Assembly: GCF_028553725.1 (NCBI RefSeq)
Contig: NZ_CP067125.1
Coordinates: 186,001 to 250,000, forward strand
Length of the DNA stretch: 64,000 bases
Source: Paracoccus alcaliphilus
Lineage (GTDB): Bacteria > Pseudomonadota > Alphaproteobacteria > Rhodobacterales > Rhodobacteraceae
Reading direction: 5' to 3'
Positions 19,593 through 27,770 of this stretch are shown piece after piece; the first letter of the stretch is position 1, and each line of letters begins with the position of its first letter. Made by a program: the position numbers and the translations under genes. The notes below the pieces were generated by a model. The model was not told where the DNA came from. It saw only the letters and a list, made by a program, of their open reading frames with translations, and ran no database searches.

Positions 19593-20701
19593 ACCACCCG
19601 GTCATTGTCGCCGCGCGCCGCAGCCCCGTCATGCCGCGCGGCGGCGCCTTTCGTGCGCTCGAGATCCATCAGCTGGCCGCCCCGGTCATCGCAGATCTGC
19701 TGAATGATGCAGGGCTTGCGCCCGGGGATGTGGACGAGGTGATCCTCGGCAATGCGCTGGGGGCGGGGGGCAATCCGGCGCGGGTTACTGCCCTGGCCGC
19801 AGGGCTGCCGCAGCATGTGGCAGGGCTGAGCATCGACCGGCAATGCTGCGCCGGGATGGATGCAATTCTGCTGGCCGATGCGCTGATCCGCGCGGGGCGG
19901 CACGAGGTCGTGATCGCGGGCGGTGCCGAAAGCTGGTCCCGCCGCCCGTTGCGATTGCGCAGCGATCCGCAGGGTGGCGCGCCGCGCGCCTATGACCAGC
20001 CGCCCTTCACCCCCTGGCCCGACCGCGATCCCGGCATGGCCGAGGCCGCCGAAGCCATCGCGGTGCAGATGGGAATCACCCGTGACGAACAGGATGGATG
20101 GGCCATCGCCAGCCATACCCGGGCATTGGCCGCGCAGATCCGGATGCAGGCCGAGATCACCGCTCTGGCCGGGGTGGCGCAGGACGGCTTTACCCGCGCC
20201 ATGACGGTGCGGACCTGCGCCCGCGCGCCGGTGCTGACGGGCAGCGTGACGGCCGCCAATACCGCCGTGGCCGCCGATGGCGTGGGCTTTTGCCTGCTGG
20301 TCTCGGGCCGCGTCGCGCAGCGGCTGAGGGTGCCACGGCTGCGTATTCTTGCGGGGGCGACGCTGGGGGACGATCCCGAATTGCCGGGTCTGGCCCCGGT
20401 TCCGGCGATCCGCGCGGTGCTGCGGGCGGCGGGGCTGTCCGCCGATGCGTTCGAGGCCGTCGAACTGATGGAGGCCTTTGCCGTTCAGGCCATTGCCTGC
20501 GCGCAGCTGACGGGGCTGCCGGTCGGGCGGATCAACCGGGGCGGCGGGGCGCTGGCGCGGGGCCATCCGATCGGAGCCTCGGGCGCGATCAATCTGGTGC
20601 GGCTGTTCCACGAGCTGACCGCCAGTGGCCAGACCGGACTGGCGGCCATCGCCGCCGCAGGCGGGCTTGGCACCGCCGTCGCGCTGGAGCGGCTTGCCTA
20701 G
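19589..20701 (+). CDS. Thiolase-family protein lacking the second catalytic cysteine (YhfS-like)
   Basis: 370 residues; GTG start overlapping the ligase stop. The thiolase fold is clear: nucleophile Cys in RQCCAGMDAI (about residue 88), LMEAFAVQAIA, and catalytic His in RGHPIGASGA. The final block, normally C-x-G-G-G-x-G, reads AAAGGLGTA, so the cysteine used as acid/base is replaced by alanine. Condensation or cleavage chemistry may be altered. It is the last gene of the bioY operon and its stop overlaps, by 4 bases, the stop of a convergent nitroreductase gene. Involvement in pimeloyl or biotin precursor metabolism is inferred from context only. Confidence 0.82.
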   Translation: MNHPVIVAARRSPVMPRGGAFRALEIHQLAAPVIADLLNDAGLAPGDVDEVILGNALGAGGNPARVTALAAGLPQHVAGLSIDRQCCAGMDAILLADALIRAGRHEVVIAGGAESWSRRPLRLRSDPQGGAPRAYDQPPFTPWPDRDPGMAEAAEAIAVQMGITRDEQDGWAIASHTRALAAQIRMQAEITALAGVAQDGFTRAMTVRTCARAPVLTGSVTAANTAVAADGVGFCLLVSGRVAQRLRVPRLRILAGATLGDDPELPGLAPVPAIRAVLRAAGLSADAFEAVELMEAFAVQAIACAQLTGLPVGRINRGGGALARGHPIGASGAINLVRLFHELTASGQTGLAAIAAAGGLGTAVALERLA

Positions 20702-21372
20702 AAGCCCCGGAAGCTGGTGAATGCGGGCAGGTCCTCGCGTTCGGTGCGCAACCGGTTTTCCGCCGCGTCAGGGTCGGGCCAGCCCAGAGCGATGCCGCAG
20801 ACGACCATTTCCTCGTCGGGCAGGTCCAAAAGCCGCTGGATGGTGGGCCCGTAATTCGCCAGCGCGCCGATGCCGGATGTGCCCAGCCCCTGCGCTTCGG
20901 CGGCCAGCAGAAAGCCCATCAGGCTCATCCCCAGATCCATGAAGCAGCCCTTGCCCATGTTCCGGTCGATGGTGACGACGACACCCACCGGTGCCCCGAA
21001 AAAGGCATAGTTGCGCCGGAACTGCCGCCGCCGTCCCTCCAGATCGCGCCGGTCGATCCCCAGCGCCTGATAAAGCGCAAACCCCGCTGCCCGCTGTCGC
21101 GCCTTCAGCCGGGCGGGCATCGGGTCGGGAAACCATGAATATTCGCTGGTCTCGGGCAGGCCCGCGTCGATCGCCGCCCCAAGCCCGCGCACCAGATCAT
21201 CCAGCGCCGCCCCGGTCAGGACGTGGAAATGCCCGGGCTGAAGGTTCGCGCCGCTGGGGGCCGTGCGGGCCAGTCGACAGATTTCCTCGATCACGTCCCG
21301 CGCGACCGGCTGGTCGCGATAGGCCCGCACCGAGCGTCTGCGCCGCATCAATTCGCCCAAAGCGTCCCGCAT
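20698..21372 (-). CDS. Nitroreductase-family FMN oxidoreductase
   Basis: 224 residues from ATG at 21372 (MRDALGELMRRRRSVRAYRD); a longer frame upstream lacks family similarity. FMN-binding signs are the RRRSVRAY block, APSGANLQPGHFHV, and GLGTSGIGAL near the isoalloxazine site, with GIALGWPDPDA at the end. The enzymes use NAD(P)H to reduce nitro compounds, quinones or enones; the substrate here cannot be told. It is convergent with the thiolase gene and divergent from the pyruvyltransferase-nitroreductase fusion, which carries a second nitroreductase domain. Confidence 0.9.
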   Translation of the reverse strand: MRDALGELMRRRRSVRAYRDQPVARDVIEEICRLARTAPSGANLQPGHFHVLTGAALDDLVRGLGAAIDAGLPETSEYSWFPDPMPARLKARQRAAGFALYQALGIDRRDLEGRRRQFRRNYAFFGAPVGVVVTIDRNMGKGCFMDLGMSLMGFLLAAEAQGLGTSGIGALANYGPTIQRLLDLPDEEMVVCGIALGWPDPDAAENRLRTEREDLPAFTSFRGF

Positions 21373-21524
21373 TCGCCACCCCCAGAAGTCGCGCGCAACC
21401 TGTCCGTTACGGCTTATGGCGTCAAGTCGGCGCCGGTTGCATGACCGGGGTTCATGCCCTGTCACGATTGGTATAGACAATCGGGGTAATGCAGGCATCG
21501 CGCGCACGCAGCAAGGGAACCGGG

Positions 21525-24074
21525 ATGAACTACGCGAAGATGAGCCCGTCCAAGGCGAAGGAACTGACCGGTTCTGTCACCGAGGCTCTGGACAGCAACG
21601 ACCTGGGTCGGCATGTCAAGCGGATCTGGGTGTATCAGCAGCGATCCCTTGTCGTGGATTTTGCCTATCAGCGGGTTCATTTCGGCGTTGATTTTTCGCT
21701 GTTGCCGGAAGGCGGGCTTGCGGTCGATCTGGTGCAACGCGGCAAGTCGCAGGTGTTTTCGGTTACCGAAAGCGGCGAAAAGAAGGACCGGCTGGCCAGT
21801 GATGCCTCGGCCGATGAGGCGATTGCGACGGTCGTGGCAAGGCTGCGCGACCTGACTGCCCGCATTGATGCCCATCGCGCGGACAATACCGACAGCGGCC
21901 CGGTGCCGGAAGCCGAAACCGAACCGGTGCGGCGGCGCAAGGTCGGTATCCTGACCCTGCCGCTCAGCAAGAACTATGGCGGCAACCTGCAGGCCTATGC
22001 GCTGATGCAGGCGGTTCAGGATCTGGGATGTGATCCGGTGCTGATCAACAGGCGATATGTCATCCAGAACCCCGCACGGCGCGTGCCGCAGGACGACATG
22101 GCGCCGATCACCAACCGGATCGACCTCGAGACCGATTGCGAGAACCGCTCTTTCATCGAAAGCAATATCCTGCCGATCACCCGCAGCTTCCGCAATTCGG
22201 CACAGCTGAGGAAACATCTGGCCGATTACGATCTGGATGCGGTCGTGGCCGGAAGCGATCAGGTCTGGCGCCCGAAATATGCGCGCGGCCTGCTGATGGA
22301 TTTCTTCCACGGCTATCTGGACGGAGAGAACCGCAGCATCCGGCGCATCAGCTATGCCGCGTCCTTCGGCGCAGACAGTTGGGAGTTCAGCGACGAGCAG
22401 ACGCGGAAGGCGGCAGAGCTGATCAGCCGCTTCGACGCGGTTTCGGTCCGCGAGGACAGCGCCGTCGATCTGTGCCGCGAACATCTGGGTGCCGACGCCA
22501 GCCATGTGCTGGACCCGACGCTGCTGCTGACGCCGGAACGCTATCGCCAGCTGTTCGCGGACCGGCTGAGCGATGCTGCCGGACGCCGGATCACCAGCTA
22601 TGTGCTGGATCCGAACCCCGAAAAGCTGCGGTTGATGGATGCGATATCAGACCGGCTTTCCATGCCCATCCTGTCCACCGGCGCCGCGTCGCGCGATACA
22701 TCGGTCGAGGGCTGGCTGGCCGCCTTTTATCAGGCCGATTTCGTGTTTACCGATTCCTTTCACGGCGTGGCCTTCTCGATCCTGTTCAACAGGCCCTTCA
22801 TCGCTTTCGCCAATCCGCAGCGGGGGATGGCACGGTTCACGTCGATCCTGAAGATGGCCGGGCTGGAGGACCGTCTGGTCATCGATGCCGAGGCCGCCGA
22901 TCTTGAACAGCTGCTGCAACCGATCGACTGGGACGGCGTCAACCAGCGGATCGAGACCCTCCGGGCGCACTCCAGACAGTTTCTGCTTGATGCCTTGGGA
23001 TTGACAGCGGACGCCGGACAGGCGGTGCGTGTCAGCGGCAGGAAGAAGCGGTCCGACAGCAGCGGCCTGCCCGTGAAAAACAATGGCGCGCCGGTGGCGG
23101 TGGATGACGGTTTTATCAAGGGTGCCCGGGATCTGGCATTATATGACAGTGAAAGATTTTCTGCCGCCTATATGAACGGCGATCCTGTCGGGCAGGCTCG
23201 TGCGCGGCTGATGTTTCATGCCCATGCGCTTGAAAAAGGTCTGAGCCATTCCAAATTCCGACCCGGATTCGGCAAAAAGCCGATGGGGCGTGTGGCCAGG
23301 GACACGAGGAAGTGGCTTGAATCCGGTAAAAGTATTGATGATCCGTTTTTCAAGGCGGCGATTTCCGCTGCGCATGTTTATTTTGATCGACATGAACGCC
23401 TTGACTTCGATGTCTCGCATTTCTGGGAAATGTTTTCTCCGCGCGTGCAGGAACTGATAACGCAGGCCGACGATCAGCATGGCGGGGCGCTGAAATCGCG
23501 ACTGGATCGCGAAGCGGTTCCGGTCGCCGGGGGCGACAAATTCTTCATGGATGTTGTCTATGGCAGGCGCAGCGTTCGGGAATATACCCCGGAGCCGATC
23601 AATCTGGATCAGGTCAGGCAGGCGGTGCAGATCGCTTCGCAGGCGCCATCGGTCTGTAATCGGCAGGGGCCGCGTGTCCATTACTTTCGCGATCCGACCC
23701 AGATCGAAAAGCTGGTGAATCTGCAAGGCGGTTTTGGTGGCTATCCCAAGCCGCCGGGGCTGTTGCTGGTCACCTGTGATCTGACCGCGTTCGTTTTCTC
23801 GATGGAACGCAATCAGGGCTTTATTGATGGCGGCCTGTTCATGATGGCGCTGTTGCTTGGGCTGGAGCAGGTCGGATTGGGTGCCTGCCCATTGAATGCG
23901 GCGATGGGTTCCCAGCGTGAAACCACCATCCGGCGCATTCTGAAAATTCCAGAAAGCGAGGCGCTGATCTCATTCATCGCCATCGGGAATTATGATCCTT
24001 CGGTTCTGGTGGCAAGATCGCTTCGATATCCTGTCGAGGACCTGCTTGCCGTCCATGAACAAGGGGGCAACTGA
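21525..24074 (+). CDS. Fusion: polysaccharide pyruvyl transferase domain plus nitroreductase domain
   Basis: 849 residues from ATG at 21525 (AAGGGAA upstream). Residues 1 to about 130 form a domain I do not recognise. Residues about 138-490 match the polysaccharide pyruvyl transferase fold: KVGILTLPLSKNYGGNLQAYAL, AGSDQVWRPKY, SVREDSAVDL, VLDPTLLL, TDSFHGVAFS. A linker with ALEKGLSHSKFRPGFG (about 570) precedes an FMN nitroreductase domain from about 675 (YGRRSVREYTPEPI, APSVCNRQGPRV, GLGACPLNAA). Pyruvyl transferases put ketal pyruvate on glycans; nitroreductase proteins with this same linker occur beside them in polysaccharide loci. No glycosyltransferase or export gene is nearby. Codons after about 23,130 look slightly less G+C-rich. 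No signal peptide. Confidence 0.85.
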   Translation: MNYAKMSPSKAKELTGSVTEALDSNDLGRHVKRIWVYQQRSLVVDFAYQRVHFGVDFSLLPEGGLAVDLVQRGKSQVFSVTESGEKKDRLASDASADEAIATVVARLRDLTARIDAHRADNTDSGPVPEAETEPVRRRKVGILTLPLSKNYGGNLQAYALMQAVQDLGCDPVLINRRYVIQNPARRVPQDDMAPITNRIDLETDCENRSFIESNILPITRSFRNSAQLRKHLADYDLDAVVAGSDQVWRPKYARGLLMDFFHGYLDGENRSIRRISYAASFGADSWEFSDEQTRKAAELISRFDAVSVREDSAVDLCREHLGADASHVLDPTLLLTPERYRQLFADRLSDAAGRRITSYVLDPNPEKLRLMDAISDRLSMPILSTGAASRDTSVEGWLAAFYQADFVFTDSFHGVAFSILFNRPFIAFANPQRGMARFTSILKMAGLEDRLVIDAEAADLEQLLQPIDWDGVNQRIETLRAHSRQFLLDALGLTADAGQAVRVSGRKKRSDSSGLPVKNNGAPVAVDDGFIKGARDLALYDSERFSAAYMNGDPVGQARARLMFHAHALEKGLSHSKFRPGFGKKPMGRVARDTRKWLESGKSIDDPFFKAAISAAHVYFDRHERLDFDVSHFWEMFSPRVQELITQADDQHGGALKSRLDREAVPVAGGDKFFMDVVYGRRSVREYTPEPINLDQVRQAVQIASQAPSVCNRQGPRVHYFRDPTQIEKLVNLQGGFGGYPKPPGLLLVTCDLTAFVFSMERNQGFIDGGLFMMALLLGLEQVGLGACPLNAAMGSQRETTIRRILKIPESEALISFIAIGNYDPSVLVARSLRYPVEDLLAVHEQGGN

Positions 24075-24091
24075 CAACAGGGTTGGCAGGC

Positions 24092-24868
24092 TCAGGCAGG
24101 GATGGCCACCGGCAGCCCGTCCTGGCGGGTCAGCACCTGCATCGGCAAGCCATAGATCTCGTGCAGCGTCCGGGGCAGCATCAGCTCGGACGTGCTGCCC
24201 TGCATCGCCAGCCGCCCCCGTTTCAGCGCAACGACATGATCGCAGAAACGCGCTGCCATGTTCACGTCATGCAGCACGATGATCGCGGTGCGCTGCTGCG
24301 CATGGCACATCCGGCGCACCAGAGCCAGAACCTCGACCTGATGGGCGATGTCCAGCGCCGATATCGGCTCGTCCAGCAGCAGTGTTCCGGCCTGTTGCGC
24401 CACCAGCATGGCCAGCCAGCATCGCTGCCTTTCGCCGCCCGACAGGGTATCGACCAACTGGTCCTGCATTCCGGTTAGGCCGCATTCCTCCAGCGCGCCG
24501 GCGCAGGCGGCGTGGTCGTCCGGCCCGAACCGCCCCAGCGCGCCATGCCAAGGATAACGCCCCAGCGCCACCAACTCGCGCACCAGCATCCCCTCGGCCG
24601 GGGGCGGATGCTGCGGCAGGAAGGCCAACTGCCGGGCATAGTCGCGGATCGGCCAGTCGCCCAAGGGCCGCCCCTGAAAGCCGACCTGACCTTCGGCCAC
24701 CGCGATCTGCCGCGCCAGCACCTTCAGCAGCGTCGATTTGCCCGAGCCGTTATGGCCGATCAGCGCGATCATCCGGCCCTGCGGCAGATCCAGCGTCAGA
24801 TCATGCAGCAGGCGGCGGCCCGGCACATCGACGCAGAGGTTTGTTATACGAAACAGCGGCGTGGTCAT
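24092..24868 (-). CDS. Siderophore ABC transporter ATPase, FhuC/FecE-like
   Basis: 258 residues from ATG at 24868, overlapping the permease stop by ATGA. Walker A GHNGSGKSTL, Q-loop LPQHPPPAEG, signature LSGGERQRCWLAML, Walker B LLLDEPISALD, switch region IIVLHDVNMAARFCD. It powers the double permease for ferric-siderophore uptake from the periplasm. It is the last gene of the receptor-binding protein-permease-ATPase operon. The 17-base gap to the convergent fusion gene holds no recognisable terminator. Confidence 0.93.
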   Translation of the reverse strand: MTTPLFRITNLCVDVPGRRLLHDLTLDLPQGRMIALIGHNGSGKSTLLKVLARQIAVAEGQVGFQGRPLGDWPIRDYARQLAFLPQHPPPAEGMLVRELVALGRYPWHGALGRFGPDDHAACAGALEECGLTGMQDQLVDTLSGGERQRCWLAMLVAQQAGTLLLDEPISALDIAHQVEVLALVRRMCHAQQRTAIIVLHDVNMAARFCDHVVALKRGRLAMQGSTSELMLPRTLHEIYGLPMQVLTRQDGLPVAIPA

Positions 24869-26847
24869 CTGGTCTTCCTCATCATCAGCCACAACAGCCA
24901 CGGCGCCCCGATGAGCGAGGCGAACAACCCCAGCGGCAACTCATAGGGGAAACCGGCCATGCGCGCGCCGAAATCGGCGGTCATCATCAGCGCGGCCCCG
25001 ATCAGCGCGGCGGCGGCGATCTGATCCTGCGGCCGGGCAAAACCCGCGCGCCGCGCCAGATGCGGTGCCATCAGCCCGACAAAGCTGAGCGGGCCGACCA
25101 GCATGGTCGCGGCCCCGGTTGCCAGCCCGGCCAGCCCGACGATGGCCAGCCGCGCCCGGCGCAGGGGCAGGCCCAGCCCGGTCGAGACCCCGGTCCCCAA
25201 CGGCAGCACCGCCAGCCAGCGCCGCATCAGCAGCGCCGCCACCAGCAGCAGCACGGCCAGCAGGGCCATGGCCACAGCTTCGCGCCCCCCGATGGCCGAG
25301 GACGAACCGCTGAGCCATGACAGCACCGCAAAGGCGCGCGCATCGCCCACCGCCATCATCGCCGACAGAACCGCCGTGGACAGGGCGGAAACCGCGATTC
25401 CGGCCAGCAGCACACGTTCGGCAGGCATGTCGCGGCGGCTGACATAGATCGCCAGCAGCGCCAGCGCCAGCGCGCCTCCCACCATGCTGCCGCCGATCTG
25501 CGCTAGCACCGATGGGACGGGGATCATGAACAGCACCAGCGCAAAGCCAAGCGTGGCGCCTCCCGACACGCCCAGCACCTCGGGCGAGGCCAGCGGGTTG
25601 GCGGTCAGCCGTTGCAACAGCGCCCCGGCCAGCCCCAGCGCCGCGCCCGCGCCCGCTGCGGCGACCAGACGCGGCAGCCGCAGCGGCAGGAAGGCGGCGA
25701 CGCTTTCGCGGTCCAGCACGGTCCAGCCGCCGGGCACCCGCCCGATCCAGACCAGCATCAGCGCCCCCGCCATCAGCAACAGCGCCAATGCCGCCAGCAG
25801 CCTTGCCGGGCGGCGCAGCCGCGGGGGCGGGCCTTCGGCGGCCTCGGTTCCGGGCGGGGTCGAGCCGCGCAGTCGCGGCAGCAGCCAGATCAGCAGCGGC
25901 CCGCCGATCAGCCCGGTCAGGGCGCCGGTGGGGAACATCTCGTGCAGCCGTCCGGCGATGGCCAGCACCAGCCCGTCGCAAAGCGACAGGATCAGCGCGC
26001 CGATAGGCGGGGCCAGCCACAGCACCTGCACCATGTTGCGCGCCCCCAGCGTGCGCGCCAGCGCCGGTGCGGCCAGACCGACGAAGCCGATCAGCCCAAG
26101 CTCGGCCGAGACCGACCCCGCCAGCGCCACCGCCAGCGCCATCGCGGCCAACCGGATCGCGGTGACGTTCAGGCCCAGCCCGCGCGCGCCCTCGACCCCC
26201 AGCGACAGCACCCGCAAAGGCCGCGCCAGCAGCGCCGCCGCCCCCGCCCCGGCCAGCAGGATCGCGGTCAGCCCGCGCACGCCCGACCAGTCCTGCTGCA
26301 CCAGAGAGCCGCCGTTCCAGATCACCAGCGACAGCAGATATTCGCCCTGCGCCAGCGTGATCGCGGTGGCGATGGCGCTGGCGGTCATGGCGATCAGCAT
26401 CCCGGCAATGACCATCGTCACCGGAGCAAAGGCGCGCGCCGCCCCGATCGCCATCACCAACGCCGCCGCCAGCACCGCGCCGCCCATGGCGACGGGCCAG
26501 CGCCCCAGCGTATCCAGCAGACTGGGGGTCAGGATGGTGGCGATCACCAGCGCAAGCTGCGCGCCCGAGGAGATCCCCAGCGTCGTCGGATCGGCCACCG
26601 GATTGCGCAGCACCGCCTGCAGCAGCGCCCCCGACAGACCCAGCGCCGCCCCCGCCAGCAGCGCGATCACCCCGCGCGGCATCAGGCCAAAGCCCAGCAG
26701 GATCTGGCCAAGGCTCATTCGCTGCGGATTGAGGGGCAGGGCGGGCCAGTCGGACGCAGGCAGCAGCCGCAGCGCCGCCGACAACCACATCAGCGAGGCC
26801 AGCGCCAGAAGGGCGGCCAGAAGGATCGACAGCCGGGCAGGGGTCAT
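24865..26847 (-). CDS. Double FecCD permease for siderophores, FhuB-like
   Basis: 660 residues from ATG at 26847. Two FecCD-type permease halves are fused, as in E. coli FhuB (about 660 residues): each half has the sequence RLPR or LMPRGVIALLAGAALGLSGALLQ, then NPLASPEVLGVSGGA or NPVADPTTLGISSGA, and an ATPase-coupling loop G-x-x-x-P with PHLARRAGF or APALARTLGA. About 20 membrane helices. Overlaps both neighbours by 4 bases. The fused form fits a hydroxamate-type system (ferrichrome and relatives), which is family knowledge rather than direct evidence for the substrate. Confidence 0.94.
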   Translation of the reverse strand: MTPARLSILLAALLALASLMWLSAALRLLPASDWPALPLNPQRMSLGQILLGFGLMPRGVIALLAGAALGLSGALLQAVLRNPVADPTTLGISSGAQLALVIATILTPSLLDTLGRWPVAMGGAVLAAALVMAIGAARAFAPVTMVIAGMLIAMTASAIATAITLAQGEYLLSLVIWNGGSLVQQDWSGVRGLTAILLAGAGAAALLARPLRVLSLGVEGARGLGLNVTAIRLAAMALAVALAGSVSAELGLIGFVGLAAPALARTLGARNMVQVLWLAPPIGALILSLCDGLVLAIAGRLHEMFPTGALTGLIGGPLLIWLLPRLRGSTPPGTEAAEGPPPRLRRPARLLAALALLLMAGALMLVWIGRVPGGWTVLDRESVAAFLPLRLPRLVAAAGAGAALGLAGALLQRLTANPLASPEVLGVSGGATLGFALVLFMIPVPSVLAQIGGSMVGGALALALLAIYVSRRDMPAERVLLAGIAVSALSTAVLSAMMAVGDARAFAVLSWLSGSSSAIGGREAVAMALLAVLLLVAALLMRRWLAVLPLGTGVSTGLGLPLRRARLAIVGLAGLATGAATMLVGPLSFVGLMAPHLARRAGFARPQDQIAAAALIGAALMMTADFGARMAGFPYELPLGLFASLIGAPWLLWLMMRKTR

Positions 26848-27770
26848 CCGATGCTTTCCACCGGTTGCGGGGCGCGGGTGAAGGCATCGGCCAGCAGTCG
26901 CGCGAAACGCAGCCCGGCAGGCACCCCGCCGAAGGGATTGACCCGGCCCAACTGAAAGACGCGGTTTTCCGCGACGGCGGGCAGGGCCTGCCACAGCACG
27001 CTGCGCCGCAAGCCGCGCCGGGCCTCGGGCGGGACGGCGCCGACAATGGCGATGCGGGCCTCGGGGATGCGGGCCAGTTCCTCGATCGGGACCGGTGCCA
27101 GAAAGCTGAACCGGGTTCCGCCGGTCCAGGCGTTTATCAGCCCCAGCCTCTCCAGCACATTGCCGAACATGCTGTCATTGCCGAAGGCGCGCAGATGGCG
27201 GGCATCGCCCAGATTGACCGGACAGACCGGGCGATCCGCAAAGGGGCGCAGCCGCCCGGCCAGCCGGTCGAATTCGGCCTCGCAGGCCGCACGCGCATCC
27301 CGTCCCGCCCCGGCATCGCCGATGGCGGCGGCCAGCCCGTCCAGCGCCGACAGGGCCCTGGGCAAAGGCGCTTCGCCCGGCAGATAGAAAGGCAGCGACA
27401 GGACCGGCGCGATCGAGGCCAGCCGCGCCTCGTATCGAGTGTAATAGGGCGAACTAAGGATCAGGTCGGGCCGGGTCAGTTGCAGCAATTCGTAATTCGG
27501 CGCGCCGCGCAGGCCCAGATCGGTCACCTGATCGGGGATCTCGGGGCTGACGGCATCGGCGCGATAGCGGATCAACTCGCACCCCGCCACCGGCATGTGG
27601 CCGATGGCGATGGCGGTTTCCATCATCGCCCAGTCGATCGTCGCCAACCGGGGCGCGGCGGGTGCGCTGCGCAGCACCCCCGGCGCCAGCCCCGCCGCCA
27701 GCAGGGCACCGCTGCCCATCAGAACCCTGCGCCGATGGGTGCGGAAGGCCGCGCCGGGCCTTGTCACCAC
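26844..27770 (-). CDS. Periplasmic iron-siderophore binding protein, FhuD-like
   Basis: 308 residues from GTG at 27770, overlapping the TonB receptor stop by 7 bases. N-terminal twin-arginine signal (THRRRVLMGSGALLAAGLA). The mature part shows the FhuD-type two-lobed pattern: ATIDWAMMETAIAIGHMPVAG near the start, APNYELLQLTRPDLILSS, and GNDSMFGNVLERLGL, with a short helical backbone instead of a hinge. Ends LADAFTRAPQPVESIG. It should deliver a hydroxamate siderophore to the double permease. The E. coli FhuD is similar in length. Confidence 0.9.
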   Translation of the reverse strand: MVTRPGAAFRTHRRRVLMGSGALLAAGLAPGVLRSAPAAPRLATIDWAMMETAIAIGHMPVAGCELIRYRADAVSPEIPDQVTDLGLRGAPNYELLQLTRPDLILSSPYYTRYEARLASIAPVLSLPFYLPGEAPLPRALSALDGLAAAIGDAGAGRDARAACEAEFDRLAGRLRPFADRPVCPVNLGDARHLRAFGNDSMFGNVLERLGLINAWTGGTRFSFLAPVPIEELARIPEARIAIVGAVPPEARRGLRRSVLWQALPAVAENRVFQLGRVNPFGGVPAGLRFARLLADAFTRAPQPVESIG

